DNA of 64,000 nucleotides from Sphingomonas sp. PAMC26645 (GTDB lineage Bacteria; Pseudomonadota; Alphaproteobacteria; Sphingomonadales; Sphingomonadaceae), in contig NZ_CP039249.1 of the NCBI RefSeq assembly GCF_004795835.1, positions 2,827,001 to 2,891,000 of the forward strand, read 5' to 3'. Below the pieces are notes generated by a model. It ran no database searches. It was not told the origin of the DNA and saw only the letters and a program-made list of their open reading frames with translations. The translations under genes and the position numbers were made by a program. This document shows, piece by piece, positions 18,101 to 28,567 of this stretch (positions are counted from its first letter, which is position 1; each line of letters opens with the position of its first letter).

Positions 18101-18616
18101 CAGGCGATGCTGGAGGAGGCGATCATGGACGCCAAGGCCGGCGGCATGCCCTCGTCGCGGCCGCGCGATTTCTCCCCGCAGATCACGGTGGACGCACCGA
18201 TCCTCATCCCGGAAGATTACGTCCCCGATCTCGACCTGCGGATGGGGCTGTATCGTCGCCTCAACGATCTCGACGAGGGTCAGGAGATCGAGGCGTTCGC
18301 CGCCGAGATGATCGACCGTTTCGGCCCGCTGCCGGATGCGACCGAGAATTTGATCAAGGTCATCGAGATCAAGCTGAACGCGAAACGCGCGTGCGTGTCG
18401 AAGATCGACGTCGGGCCCAAGGGCGTGCTGGTATCATTCCACGACGACAAGCCGCCGAACATCGACAAGCTGCTGGCCTATGTCGAGCGGCTGAACGGGG
18501 TTGCTCGGTTGCGGCCGGACAGCAAGCTGGTGCTGCAACGCGCGTGGGGTGATCCGAAGGCGCGGCTGCATGGTGCGTTGCAGTTGTCGAAGGGGCTGGC
18601 GAAAGCGGCTTCTTAA
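15146..18616 (+). CDS. mfd: Transcription-repair coupling factor Mfd
   Basis: Removes RNA polymerase stalled at DNA lesions and recruits UvrA. It has 1156 residues, the normal length. The N-terminal UvrB-homology region (about 20-350) includes FPAWDCLPYDRASP. An RNA polymerase-interacting domain has HTEHGIGRYEGL. The RecG-like translocase has Walker A VGDVGFGKTEVALRAAF, DEEQ in VVDEEQRFGV, TATPIPRTLQMAMSG, and QLRGRVGRSKTRAYAY. A C-terminal TRCF domain follows. The ATG at 15146 has AGGA 5 nt upstream; the frame is open further back through the repeat but is not coding there. Family C repeats flank the gene on both sides. Confidence 0.98.
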   Translation: MPDLKTILSATSPLILSGVPSGFQPSLLADLARAAKTRAVFIAPDDAAMRAVASTAAYFAPDLEVLSFPAWDCLPYDRASPTLRIMAERVAALQRLQGKPKGPQLLLTTANAATQRVLTPFRIRQLVARLAPGERIGRDKLAMLLQANGYVRTDTVHDQGEYAVRGGIIDLYPSGEDHALRLDFFGDEIESVRTFDAADQRTTGRIDGFVLLPASEALLDEDSIKRFRTRYRDAFGATATGDPMYQAISEGRRIAGMEHWLPLFEEKMATLFDHLGADDVVVRDNGVAAAVESRLESIADYYENRKRAEAAQPGSYRPMPAKALYLDAQEWSGGVEAFAAHITSPFHEPPSDTVLDFDVDGPRDFGPERAAQANIYEAVADHVEKLRKQGRRPILASYSIGARERLGSLLADHGMKGGKHAETWQEALGIADTARSFGVALIVLPLDHGFTAPGIAVLTEQDMLGDRLVHRKKRKKSADAFLAELATLTPGDLVVHTEHGIGRYEGLTSIPVGQSPHDCVALSYAGGDKLYVPVENIDVLSRYGSSEEGATLDRLGGEGWQRRKSKMKERIREIAGELIATAAERALHPGDVLEPDASGYPSFVDRFPYEETEDQDRAIEDVLGDLAAGKPMDRLVVGDVGFGKTEVALRAAFVAAMGGKQVAIVCPTTLLARQHYNNFVARFEGFPMNMGRLSRLVTASEAKATKEGLANGTIDVVIGTHALLAKNIDFKRLGLVVVDEEQRFGVTHKERLKALRADVHMLTLTATPIPRTLQMAMSGIRELSVIQTPPVDRLAVRTYIMPFDPVVLREALLREHYRGGQSFVVTPRVADLPEIEDFLREQVPEIRFVVAHGQMSPTEVEERMSAFYDKKFEVLVSTTIIESGIDIASANTMIVHRADRFGLAQLYQLRGRVGRSKTRAYAYLVTPPERQMTVTAEKRLKVLSDLDSLGAGFQLASHDLDIRGAGNMLGDEQTGHIKEVGFELYQAMLEEAIMDAKAGGMPSSRPRDFSPQITVDAPILIPEDYVPDLDLRMGLYRRLNDLDEGQEIEAFAAEMIDRFGPLPDATENLIKVIEIKLNAKRACVSKIDVGPKGVLVSFHDDKPPNIDKLLAYVERLNGVARLRPDSKLVLQRAWGDPKARLHGALQLSKGLAKAAS

Positions 18617-18617
18617 G

Positions 18618-18715
18618 CCCTCTCCCCCTCGGGGAGAGGGTTGGGTGAGGGGCGCCGCAAATGCTGCGCTCTACAACAGTCTCTCACCCCGGCCCTCTCC
18701 CCGCAGGGGAGAGGG
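18618..18715. repeat. Family C inverted-arm repeat downstream of mfd
   Basis: CCCTCTCCCC-ctc-GGGGAGAGGG, then TTGGGTGAGGGGC, a short centre, TCTCACCCCGG and CCCTCTCCCC-gca-GGGGAGAGGG. It begins 1 bp after the mfd stop, so it may also end the transcript. Confidence 0.88.
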
Positions 18716-18727
18716 AGCAGCGCCACG

Positions 18728-18766
18728 AAAAAGGCCGGACTACCACTGAGGTAGCCCGGCCTTTTT
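18728..18766. terminator. Bidirectional rho-independent terminator
   Basis: AAAAAGGCCGG-GCTACCTC-type stem closing with CCGGCCTTTTT between the convergent mfd and the lipoprotein gene at 18786. The GC stem has A and T runs on both sides. Confidence 0.9.
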
Positions 18767-18785
18767 GGCATCTCGAAGGTAACGC

Positions 18786-19412
18786 TTACTTCGGCAGCAC
18801 GACACTCGGTCCGATGCTGTCCACAACCTTGCGCGCATCGAACGCGCGGATATTGTCGCGCGGGATCGGGCCCTTGCGCATCACGATCTCCGCGGTCGCC
18901 TCATAGCGATCGATCGTGCGGATATCGAAGTCGTTGCCCCATGGGCCACCACCGAAACCGCCATAGCCGCCGCCGAAACCACCACCGAAGCCGCCATACG
19001 GGCTCCAGTTGCGCCAGCCGAAGCCGCGGCCGTAATAGCGCCACGACGGACCCCAATAGCCGCCGAAGCCGCCATAACCGAACCCGCCACCGATCCCCGG
19101 CGTCGAGTAGGTCCGCGACTGGAGGTTGGTGTCGCGGTCCGCCATCAGATAATAGTCGTAGCCGTTCTGCAACGTCAGTTCGGCCGCGCGGAAGAACAGA
19201 TAACGCTCGACGGTATCGCGCGACGTGACGCTGTTGCCGGCGAAGCTGACGAGGAAGCGACCCGGCTCTACCTGCCGGTCGCTATAGCCGGTGCGGCTGA
19301 ACCCCTGGCCCGTCGCCGGCCGATAAGTGGTCTCGGTCGCGCAACCGGCCAGCAACAGAGCGCCCGTTGCGAGCGCTGCCAATGCGACCTTGCGACCAGG
19401 TTTCATGAACAT
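18786..19412 (-). CDS. CC0125/CC1285-family lipoprotein
   Basis: Envelope lipoprotein of unknown function, 208 residues. The signal peptide ends in the lipobox LLAGC with Cys24. Two conserved blocks, GRFLVSFAGNSVTSRDTVERYLF-type and ELTLQNGYDYYLMADRDT, are characteristic of this alphaproteobacterial family. A long Gly/Tyr/Phe/Trp-rich insert (about residues 105-158) separates them from the C-terminal TAEIVMRKG block. GGAGA lies upstream of the ATG at 19412. It is monocistronic and ends at a strong terminator. The aromatic-glycine insert is unusually long and may be a flexible surface segment. Confidence 0.85.
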   Translation of the reverse strand: MFMKPGRKVALAALATGALLLAGCATETTYRPATGQGFSRTGYSDRQVEPGRFLVSFAGNSVTSRDTVERYLFFRAAELTLQNGYDYYLMADRDTNLQSRTYSTPGIGGGFGYGGFGGYWGPSWRYYGRGFGWRNWSPYGGFGGGFGGGYGGFGGGPWGNDFDIRTIDRYEATAEIVMRKGPIPRDNIRAFDARKVVDSIGPSVVLPK

Positions 19413-19533
19413 GGTATGTCTCCGTTCGCGGCGAGTGCGGCGAAACGCCTCTTATTAGCCGTCAGTGGTGGAACGGTTGATGAACGGGTTCGCTCCAATG
19501 CGCCACCTTGCTGACTCATTTTTCACATTTCGT

Positions 19534-19950
19534 CTAAACGCCGATCAAGTGCAGCGCCAATGTGCGGCGATGCGGGCGGCGGCGATGCTCGAAGAGGTAG
19601 ATGCCCTGCCATGTGCCGAGCGCGAGTCGGCCGTCGATCAGCGGGATCGAGAGCTGGACCTGCGTGAGCGCAGTGCGGAGATGCGCGGGCATGTCGTCCG
19701 GGCCTTCATCGTCATGTTCGTACTCACGTGACTCAGGAGCGATGCGGGCGAAATAAGCTTCGAGGTCGGTACGGACCTCAGGGGCCGCGTTCTCCTGGAT
19801 GAGGAGCGAGGCGGAGGTGTGACGGCAGAATACCGTCAACAGACCTTCAGTGAGGCTTTGATCACGAACCCAGCGGGTTATCTGTTGGGTGACTTCGACG
19901 AGGCCCTGGCGGGTCGTGTCGATGGCGAGGATCGTGGTGGCTTGGCGCAT
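19534..19950 (-). CDS. yjbQ: YjbQ family protein (UPF0047)
   Basis: A 138-residue soluble protein of the UPF0047/YjbQ family, some members of which show weak thiamine-phosphate synthase activity. Typical segments are GLLTVFCRHTSASLLIQENA and the C-terminal GTWQGIYLFEHRRRPHRRTL. PAHLRTALTQVQLSIPLIDGRLALG is the usual central block, read here across several short motifs. The ATG at 19950 follows GGACC. Length and motif order are complete. The biological role in alphaproteobacteria is not established. Confidence 0.92.
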   Translation of the reverse strand: MRQATTILAIDTTRQGLVEVTQQITRWVRDQSLTEGLLTVFCRHTSASLLIQENAAPEVRTDLEAYFARIAPESREYEHDDEGPDDMPAHLRTALTQVQLSIPLIDGRLALGTWQGIYLFEHRRRPHRRTLALHLIGV

Positions 19951-20009
19951 TGGGTCCTAACGATCTGTCGGACGGGTTGCTCCACACTACCGCCCACCAG
20001 CGAACAGCA

Positions 20010-20087
20010 GTTCCCCCGCAAAGGCGGGGGTCCAGGAGTCCCATATACCATCGCCAATGCCCTGGACTCCCGCCTTCGCGGGAGAAC
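20010..20087. repeat. Family A inverted-arm repeat, 78-bp form
   Basis: Outer ends GTTC/GAAC. Left arm CCCCCGC-aaa-GGCGGGGG, right arm TCCCGC-cttc-GCGGGA, with CCAG...CCTGG bracketing the variable centre. A family B element starts 23 bp further on. Confidence 0.85.
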
Positions 20088-20110
20088 TGGAGGGGGCCGT
20101 ATCATCCCGC

Positions 20111-20215
20111 ACCACCCCGGCGAAGGCCGGGGCCCAATTGGGGGACGCTGCCAACGACGGATGCGCTCCGTTACTTCGACCTCACCAATTGGGCCCCGGC
20201 CTTCGCCGGGGTGGT
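20111..20215. repeat. Family B inverted-arm repeat downstream of secA
   Basis: The first and last 31 bases are perfect inverted repeats (ACCACCCCGGCGAAGG... and ...CCTTCGCCGGGGTGGT). Inside each arm CCCCGGC-gaag-GCCGGGG forms its own hairpin. It lies 22 bp beyond the secA stop and may act as its terminator. Confidence 0.9.
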
Positions 20216-20237
20216 GGACCGGTTCAGTGCTTATCGC

Positions 20238-22976
<2,739 letters not shown>

Positions 22977-23075
22977 GGGCTGATTTCCTGAATTTGAGAC
23001 GCGGCGGCACACGGTGGGCGCACGCGGAAGCGGATCGCTCGGATCCAAAGGTTACGATAAGGTCACACCAAGACG

Positions 23076-23327
23076 CTATTCGCGGCGGCGCTCTGCCCAT
23101 AGCGGTAGCGAGACGACTGCAATCGTGCGCAGCATGGTAGCAACGGCAACCTGAAGCAGCGTGACGATGCCGGATGCAGGCCTTATCAAGACCTTGGCCG
23201 GCGTTGCTACCGGTGACTGCGAGCAGACGCTGCCCTGTGCTACGGCCTGCGCCGACTGACCACACACGCCCGGCACCGCGCCGGTCAACGCAGAGAGCAG
23301 AGCAGAGAGGAGTAGCAGCAGGTTCAT
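23076..23327 (-). CDS. Small exported protein, hypothetical
   Basis: An 83-residue ORF of unknown function. The N-terminus MNLLLLLSALLSALTGAVPG reads as a signal peptide or membrane anchor. Two cysteines (C22 and C35) could form a disulfide. A second hydrophobic stretch (GIVTLLQVAVATMLRTIAVV) precedes a basic end WAERRRE. No clear Shine-Dalgarno is seen before the ATG at 23327. It lies 99 bp upstream of secA on the same strand and diverges from argJ. The hydrophobic pattern supports a real membrane protein, but there is no family match I recognise. Confidence 0.5.
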   Translation of the reverse strand: MNLLLLLSALLSALTGAVPGVCGQSAQAVAQGSVCSQSPVATPAKVLIRPASGIVTLLQVAVATMLRTIAVVSLPLWAERRRE

Positions 23328-23473
23328 GCGGGACCGGCTGTATGCGAGCTTGCACGATAAATCTACCGTTCGTCTCAGGGACGCACCCGGCGGACGCGGC
23401 TGTGGAGCATGCGTCCAGGCAATCTGCGCGCGCGTCGTCTTGTCGCGGGCCCGGCAGCGACTATGAAGGCGTC

Positions 23474-24694
23474 ATGCAGACCTCGCCCCTCGCCTTGCCC
23501 TTCCCCGACGCCCCTTCGATCGACGGAGTCGCGCTGCATATTGCTCGCGCGCAGTACAAGGCGTGGGATCGGTGCGACCTGACGTTCGTGACGCTCGATC
23601 CGGGGACGGTGGTTGCGGGCGTGCTCACGACGAGCAAATGCCCGTCGCCCGAGGTGGAGTGGTGCCGTGCGGCGCTGACGCTCGGTCAGGCGCGCGCGCT
23701 GGTGGTGAATGCGGGCAATTCGAACGCCTTCACCGGATTGCGCGGTCGGGCGGCGGTCGAGGCGATCGCGGCGCGGACTGCGGCGCATCTGGGGTGTCAG
23801 CCTTCGGACGTGTTCGTGTCCTCGACCGGCGTGATCGGCGTGCCGTTGCCGATCGACAAGGCGGAAGCCGGGCTCGACAGCGCATTCGCCGCCGCGCCGT
23901 GCGGCTGGGAGGATGCCGCCGCGACGATCATGACGACCGACACCTTCACCAAGGGCGCGGTGACGACCGCGGTGATCGGGGACCGCACCGTAAGCCTCGT
24001 CGGGATCATCAAGGGTTCTGGGATGATCGCGCCGGACATGGCGACGATGCTTGGCTTCATCTTCACCGACGCAGCAGTCGAGCCGGAGTTCCTGCAAGCC
24101 GCGCTGTCGAAGGCGAACGCGCCGAGCTTCTCGTGCATCACCGTGGATAGCGATACTTCGACCAGTGATACGGTACTTGCCTTCGCGACGGGCAAGGCAG
24201 GTAATGTCGCGCTGTCGGATGATGACAGCGTGGGGGCGGACGCCTTTCGCGCCGCCCTGGCTGACCTGTGCCATCAACTGGCGATGCTCGTGGTTCGCGA
24301 CGGCGAGGGCGCGCAGAAGCTGATCGAGATCCAGGTGACCGGCGCGGACAGTGACCGCAGCGCGCACCGCATTGCGATGAGCATCGCCAACTCGCCGCTG
24401 GTGAAGACCGCGATTGCCGGCGAGGACGCCAACTGGGGCCGCGTCGTCATGGCCGTCGGCAAGGCCGGCGAACCCGCCGATCGCGACACGCTCTCGATCC
24501 GTTTCGGAAATACGCAGGTTGCTGAAGGCGGCTTGGCGCTGAGCGGCTACGACGAAGCGCCAGTCGCTGCGCATCTCAAGGGCCACGAGATCGAAATCGG
24601 CGTCGATCTGGCGCTAGGCGAAGGCCGGGCCAACGTTTGGACCTGCGACCTGACGCACGGTTATATCTCGATCAACGCCGACTATCGGAGCTGA
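23474..24694 (+). CDS. argJ: Bifunctional ornithine acetyltransferase / N-acetylglutamate synthase
   Basis: Arginine biosynthesis: recycles the acetyl group from N-acetylornithine to glutamate. It has 406 residues. ArgJ is an autoprocessing Ntn-type enzyme; the cleavage site and nucleophile is Thr191 in KGSGMIAPDMATMLGF. The oxyanion-hole region precedes it (SSTGVIGVPLP), and the beta subunit has ITVDSDTSTSD and GEDANWGRVVMAVG. I chose the ATG at 23474 (MQTSPLALPFPDAP); the frame is open further upstream but without family similarity. It is convergent with trxA. Confidence 0.96.
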   Translation: MQTSPLALPFPDAPSIDGVALHIARAQYKAWDRCDLTFVTLDPGTVVAGVLTTSKCPSPEVEWCRAALTLGQARALVVNAGNSNAFTGLRGRAAVEAIAARTAAHLGCQPSDVFVSSTGVIGVPLPIDKAEAGLDSAFAAAPCGWEDAAATIMTTDTFTKGAVTTAVIGDRTVSLVGIIKGSGMIAPDMATMLGFIFTDAAVEPEFLQAALSKANAPSFSCITVDSDTSTSDTVLAFATGKAGNVALSDDDSVGADAFRAALADLCHQLAMLVVRDGEGAQKLIEIQVTGADSDRSAHRIAMSIANSPLVKTAIAGEDANWGRVVMAVGKAGEPADRDTLSIRFGNTQVAEGGLALSGYDEAPVAAHLKGHEIEIGVDLALGEGRANVWTCDLTHGYISINADYRS

Positions 24695-24707
24695 TTCCGC
24701 TAATGCC

Positions 24708-24733
24708 GTCGTCCCAGCTTTGGCTGGGATGAC
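24708..24733. terminator. Hairpin between convergent argJ and trxA
   Basis: GTCGTCCCAGC-ttt-GGCTGGGATGAC, about 11 bp of stem with one mismatch. GTC-TCCC arms resemble one arm of the repeat at 60540, so this may be a solo repeat arm used as terminator. Confidence 0.55.
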
Positions 24734-24747
24734 GGCGGAAGTTTAGC

Positions 24748-25071
24748 TTACGCCAGTTCACCCTCAAGCCAAGCCTTCAGCCGGCCCTTGGGCTCGGCGC
24801 CGACCTTGGTCGCTGCCGGTGCGCCGCCCTTGAACAGGATCATCGTCGGGATGCCGCGGACGCCGTACTTGCCCGGCGCGTCCGGGTTCTCGTCGATGTT
24901 GAGCTTGGCGATCGTCACCTTCTCGCCGAGTTCTTCCGAAATCTCCTCGAGCGACGGCCCGATCATCTTGCACGGGCCGCACCATTCCGCCCAGAAATCG
25001 ACGAGCACGGGGCCGTCGGCGTTCAGTACGTCCGCATCGAAGCTGGCATCGGTGATCTGCTTGGTCGCCAT
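24748..25071 (-). CDS. trxA: Thioredoxin
   Basis: Cytosolic disulfide reductase of 107 residues. The active site WCGPC has Cys31 and Cys34. [16 protein letters not shown] and the cis-proline loop [11 protein letters not shown] are both canonical. AGGAGA stands upstream of the ATG. It follows addA by 64 bp and is the last gene of the tsaE-amgK-murU-addB-addA-trxA run, a common arrangement in alphaproteobacteria. It may also have its own promoter in the 64-bp gap. Confidence 0.98.
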   Translation of the reverse strand: MATKQITDASFDADVLNADGPVLVDFWAEWCGPCKMIGPSLEEISEELGEKVTIAKLNIDENPDAPGKYGVRGIPTMILFKGGAPAATKVGAEPKGRLKAWLEGELA

Positions 25072-25135
25072 CGTGAATTCTCCTTGGTTGAGTCGTATCT
25101 AAGGTCGCTCGCATGTGCGCTCAACCACCGGGGCG

Positions 25136-28100
25136 CTAGCTTTGCTCCGTGGGCCGATAGTGCGGCTTGTTCGCGGCCAGCGTCTCGTCGTTCAGCACGA
25201 TCAGCCGCGGTCCGGCCGTGTACAGCAATGCCGCCTCGACCGACCGCCCTGGAAAGATGACGCTCAAGGCTTCGGCATAGGCTGCCATCTGCTTCAGATG
25301 GTAGTCCGGCACGTCGTCGAGGCTGCGCGGTGCGCGCCGCCCGGTCTTGAAGTCGACGACCCGTACGCGGTTGGGCTCGATCAACAGGCGATCGACCGTG
25401 CCCGACACGACCATGCCGTTCGCGAGGGTCGCGGCGATCGGCGCTTCGGCCAACGTATCCACGCTGAAAAGCTCGGCAAAGCGCGGATCGTCGAGTACGG
25501 CGACCACGCTCTGCACGATTTCGGACCGTGCTGCGGGATCGTCGACGCCGCCTGCTTTTGCCAGCCAGCGATCGGCTGCCATCGCACGATCGGCGGCAGC
25601 AACCGCCGGCAGACGCTCGAACAGCGCATGGATCAGTCGGCCCCGCTCCGCTGCGACGCGCATCGCGGGCGTCGGCGGTGGATCGGACACCGCGTCGTCA
25701 CCCAGCGCAGACGGTGACAGCGGACGAGGCGGACGCGCTTCTTGCGGTGCGGGTTCATGCGCCCAGGCCGGTAGCTGCGCGTTCGCCGCAACCTCCACCG
25801 ATGTCGAAGCCTTGGCGATTACCGCAGGCTGAGGCTCGACCCCGGCGAACGTCCGCGCGCCCTCGCCCATCGGCACTTCGAGCGCCGTCAGTGCACGGTC
25901 GGCCGCAGCGTACCAGCTGTTCTCCGGCGGCACGCCCTTCGCGCGCGGCCCGAGCGCACCGGCGATCACCAGCCGCTCTTCGGCGCGCGTGGCGGCGACG
26001 TAGAACAGCCGCCAATGCTCCTCCAGTTCGCGCTGCTCGGCGGCCGATACGACGGCATCCAGCGGGCCGCCGCGCTCGCTCGACCGCGGCCGGAACACCG
26101 GGATCGGCGCGGCTCCTGGCTCAGGTGCCCATTTAAGGATCGAGCGCGGTGCCGCCGATGGGTCCGCGGTCGCATCCGCCAGGATTACCAGCGGCGCCTG
26201 CAACCCCTTCGCACCGTGCGCGGTCATCACCCGGACCGCATCGAGCGGCGCCGACGGATCGCGGACGATCTCGACATCGCCGCGGTCGAACCAGTCGAGG
26301 AAGCGCTGCAACGAAGGCGTCGTGGTGCTCTCGAACGTCAACGCGGCGTTGAGCAGTTCCTCGATTGGATCGCGTGCCTCGGTCCCCAACCGCCGGATCA
26401 GTTTCCGACGTCCGTCGAGCGGCCCCGAGAGCAGTTCCTCCAGGAACTGGTACGGCGTGGCGATGTCCGCGCGTGCCAACATCGCCAGCAACGGGGCGAG
26501 CCGCGTCGCGGGTTGCGTGCGTTGCAGGTGCCGCCACAACGGGCCGGCCTCGCGCGGGGCGGCGGCCATCAATTCGTCCTGCGTCCAGCCGATCAGCGGC
26601 GACACGAGCAGCGCCGCGACGCTGAGATCGTCCTCCGGCTGCAACACGAAGCGGATCGTCGCGAGCAGATCCTGCACCGCAAGCGGCGCGTTCAGCCGCA
26701 GGCGATCGACGCCCGCCACCGGCACGCCCTCGGCATACAGCCGCGCGATGATCAGCGAGGCGAGATCGCCGCGTCGCTTGACCAGGATCATGACGTCCTC
26801 GGGCCGCAACCGCCGCCCCTTGCTCTCGAGCATCAAGCCCGTGTCGGACGCGAGCCAGCCCTTCACCGCGCGCGCGATATCGCTGGCGAGCTTGCGCACC
26901 GCGTCGTCGACCCAGCCCTCTTCGTCGTCCTCGCTGCCGCCCGCCGACACCGGCGGCCACAAGGTCACGGTGCCCGGCCCGGCGACCTCGCTGGCGTGCT
27001 GTTCGACTTCTCCCGCGATTCCGAGCCCCGGCTCGCCGATCGCTTCGATCGCCGCATCGACGAACTCCAGCACGGTTCGCGTCGATCGGAACGAATGGCG
27101 CAGCGACAGTCGCGCCAAGGGGAGCCCACGCTCTTCCTCGGGCCAGTCGTCGTCGCCCTCGGCCTCGCTCGCACGACCGCCGAAATATTGTTCGGCAGCC
27201 TGAAAATTGAGCGGATCGGTCCCCTGGAAGCCGAAGATCGCCTGCTTGTAGTCGCCGACCGTGAACAGCGTCCGCGTCGACGGCGCATAGATACCGCGAC
27301 CGACGAAGAACTCGTCCGCCAGCGCACGCACGATCCTCCACTGGTGCCCATTGGTGTCCTGCGCCTCGTCGATCAGCAGGTGTTCCGTCGCCTGGTCGAG
27401 CTTGTAGCGGACCCATTCGCCGATCCCCGGCTGATCGAGCAGCGCCACCGTCGTCGCGATCAGGTCGTCGAAATCGACCGCCCCCGCGCGCCGCTTGGCC
27501 AGCGCGTACCCCCGCGCATAATCGCGCCCGACCTCAAGTCCGTCGGCGAGCAGGTCGCAATAGGTCGCACGCTGGACCATCGACAGGACATCGGTGCACG
27601 CCTCGCCCAGGTCGCGTGCGAGGATTTCGTAATCGGGTTCGGCATCAATCAGTTTCTTCGAGGCTTTGCGCTGCGTGCCCGTGCCGGTCAGCACGACGCT
27701 GGCGAGTTCGTCCAGGGTCGCCGCGCGATCCTCGGAATCGAGCCAGCGCTGCACGGTCGCCGCTGCGGCCTGCCCGGTAGCGGTCCCCCAGGTGCGATTG
27801 GCCGCGGCAATCCGTGCGATCGCATCGAGGTCGAGCGCGTCGCACCATTCCGCGATCGCCTCGTCGATATCGCCGGAGGGCAGGCCGAGTTCGCGTCGAA
27901 GCCAGGGCTGGATCCCGACCGGCAGCGCCTCCAACGCGGGCAACGCGCGGGCGCAGGCGAGCAGGAACGCCTCCGCGCCGCCCTCGCCCAGCCGCAGCGA
28001 TAGCCGACCGACGATCTCGACGGGACGCTCGCGTCCCTCGCGCTCGGCGTCTGACAGCATCGATGCCAATGCTTCACGCGCGAGCCCCGCCTCTTCGCGC

Positions 28101-28567
28101 GCTTCCAGCGGTCGGAACCCCGGAGTCAGCCCGGCCTCGACCGGGAATGCTGCCAGCAAGCCTTGGCAGAAACCGTGGATGGTCTGGATGCGCAGACCGC
28201 CGCCGGGCGCGTCGAGCACCTTGGCGAACAGGGTGCGCGCGCGGTCCTGCAAGGCCTGTACCGGGCTCTCGCCGAGCGCGATCAGGTCCGCCGCCAGCGC
28301 CGGCGCGGGCATCCGCACCCACGCGGCGAGACGCCCGTTGATCCGCTGCGCCATCTCCGCCGCGCCCGCCTTGGTGAAGGTCAGGCACAGGATCGCGCCG
28401 GGATCGACACCGCGCAACAGGAGGCGGAACACGCGTGCCGCGAGCACTTGCGTCTTGCCGGTGCCGGCCGACGCGGACAGCCAGACGTGCGAGGCCGGGT
28501 TGCTCGCATCGGCCTGCGCGCCCCTCAGCCGGGGCAGCGTGGCGAGCGTATCACCGCTCACGGCCAT
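25136..28567 (-). CDS. addA: Double-strand break repair helicase-nuclease AddA
   Basis: AddA subunit of the alphaproteobacterial AddAB (RecBCD-equivalent) complex. It has 1143 residues. UvrD-like helicase motifs: Walker A SASAGTGKTQVLAARVF (residues 31-47), DEAQDTNGHQWRIV (motif II), VGDYKQAIFGFQG (motif III) and RVMTAHGAKGLQAPLVIL (motif V). The C-terminal RecB-type nuclease is marked by RVRVVDFKTGRR (catalytic Asp and Lys) and YHLKQMAAYAEAL. It overlaps the end of addB by 17 bp, which implies translational coupling. Confidence 0.97.
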   Translation of the reverse strand: MAVSGDTLATLPRLRGAQADASNPASHVWLSASAGTGKTQVLAARVFRLLLRGVDPGAILCLTFTKAGAAEMAQRINGRLAAWVRMPAPALAADLIALGESPVQALQDRARTLFAKVLDAPGGGLRIQTIHGFCQGLLAAFPVEAGLTPGFRPLEAREEAGLAREALASMLSDAEREGRERPVEIVGRLSLRLGEGGAEAFLLACARALPALEALPVGIQPWLRRELGLPSGDIDEAIAEWCDALDLDAIARIAAANRTWGTATGQAAAATVQRWLDSEDRAATLDELASVVLTGTGTQRKASKKLIDAEPDYEILARDLGEACTDVLSMVQRATYCDLLADGLEVGRDYARGYALAKRRAGAVDFDDLIATTVALLDQPGIGEWVRYKLDQATEHLLIDEAQDTNGHQWRIVRALADEFFVGRGIYAPSTRTLFTVGDYKQAIFGFQGTDPLNFQAAEQYFGGRASEAEGDDDWPEEERGLPLARLSLRHSFRSTRTVLEFVDAAIEAIGEPGLGIAGEVEQHASEVAGPGTVTLWPPVSAGGSEDDEEGWVDDAVRKLASDIARAVKGWLASDTGLMLESKGRRLRPEDVMILVKRRGDLASLIIARLYAEGVPVAGVDRLRLNAPLAVQDLLATIRFVLQPEDDLSVAALLVSPLIGWTQDELMAAAPREAGPLWRHLQRTQPATRLAPLLAMLARADIATPYQFLEELLSGPLDGRRKLIRRLGTEARDPIEELLNAALTFESTTTPSLQRFLDWFDRGDVEIVRDPSAPLDAVRVMTAHGAKGLQAPLVILADATADPSAAPRSILKWAPEPGAAPIPVFRPRSSERGGPLDAVVSAAEQRELEEHWRLFYVAATRAEERLVIAGALGPRAKGVPPENSWYAAADRALTALEVPMGEGARTFAGVEPQPAVIAKASTSVEVAANAQLPAWAHEPAPQEARPPRPLSPSALGDDAVSDPPPTPAMRVAAERGRLIHALFERLPAVAAADRAMAADRWLAKAGGVDDPAARSEIVQSVVAVLDDPRFAELFSVDTLAEAPIAATLANGMVVSGTVDRLLIEPNRVRVVDFKTGRRAPRSLDDVPDYHLKQMAAYAEALSVIFPGRSVEAALLYTAGPRLIVLNDETLAANKPHYRPTEQS

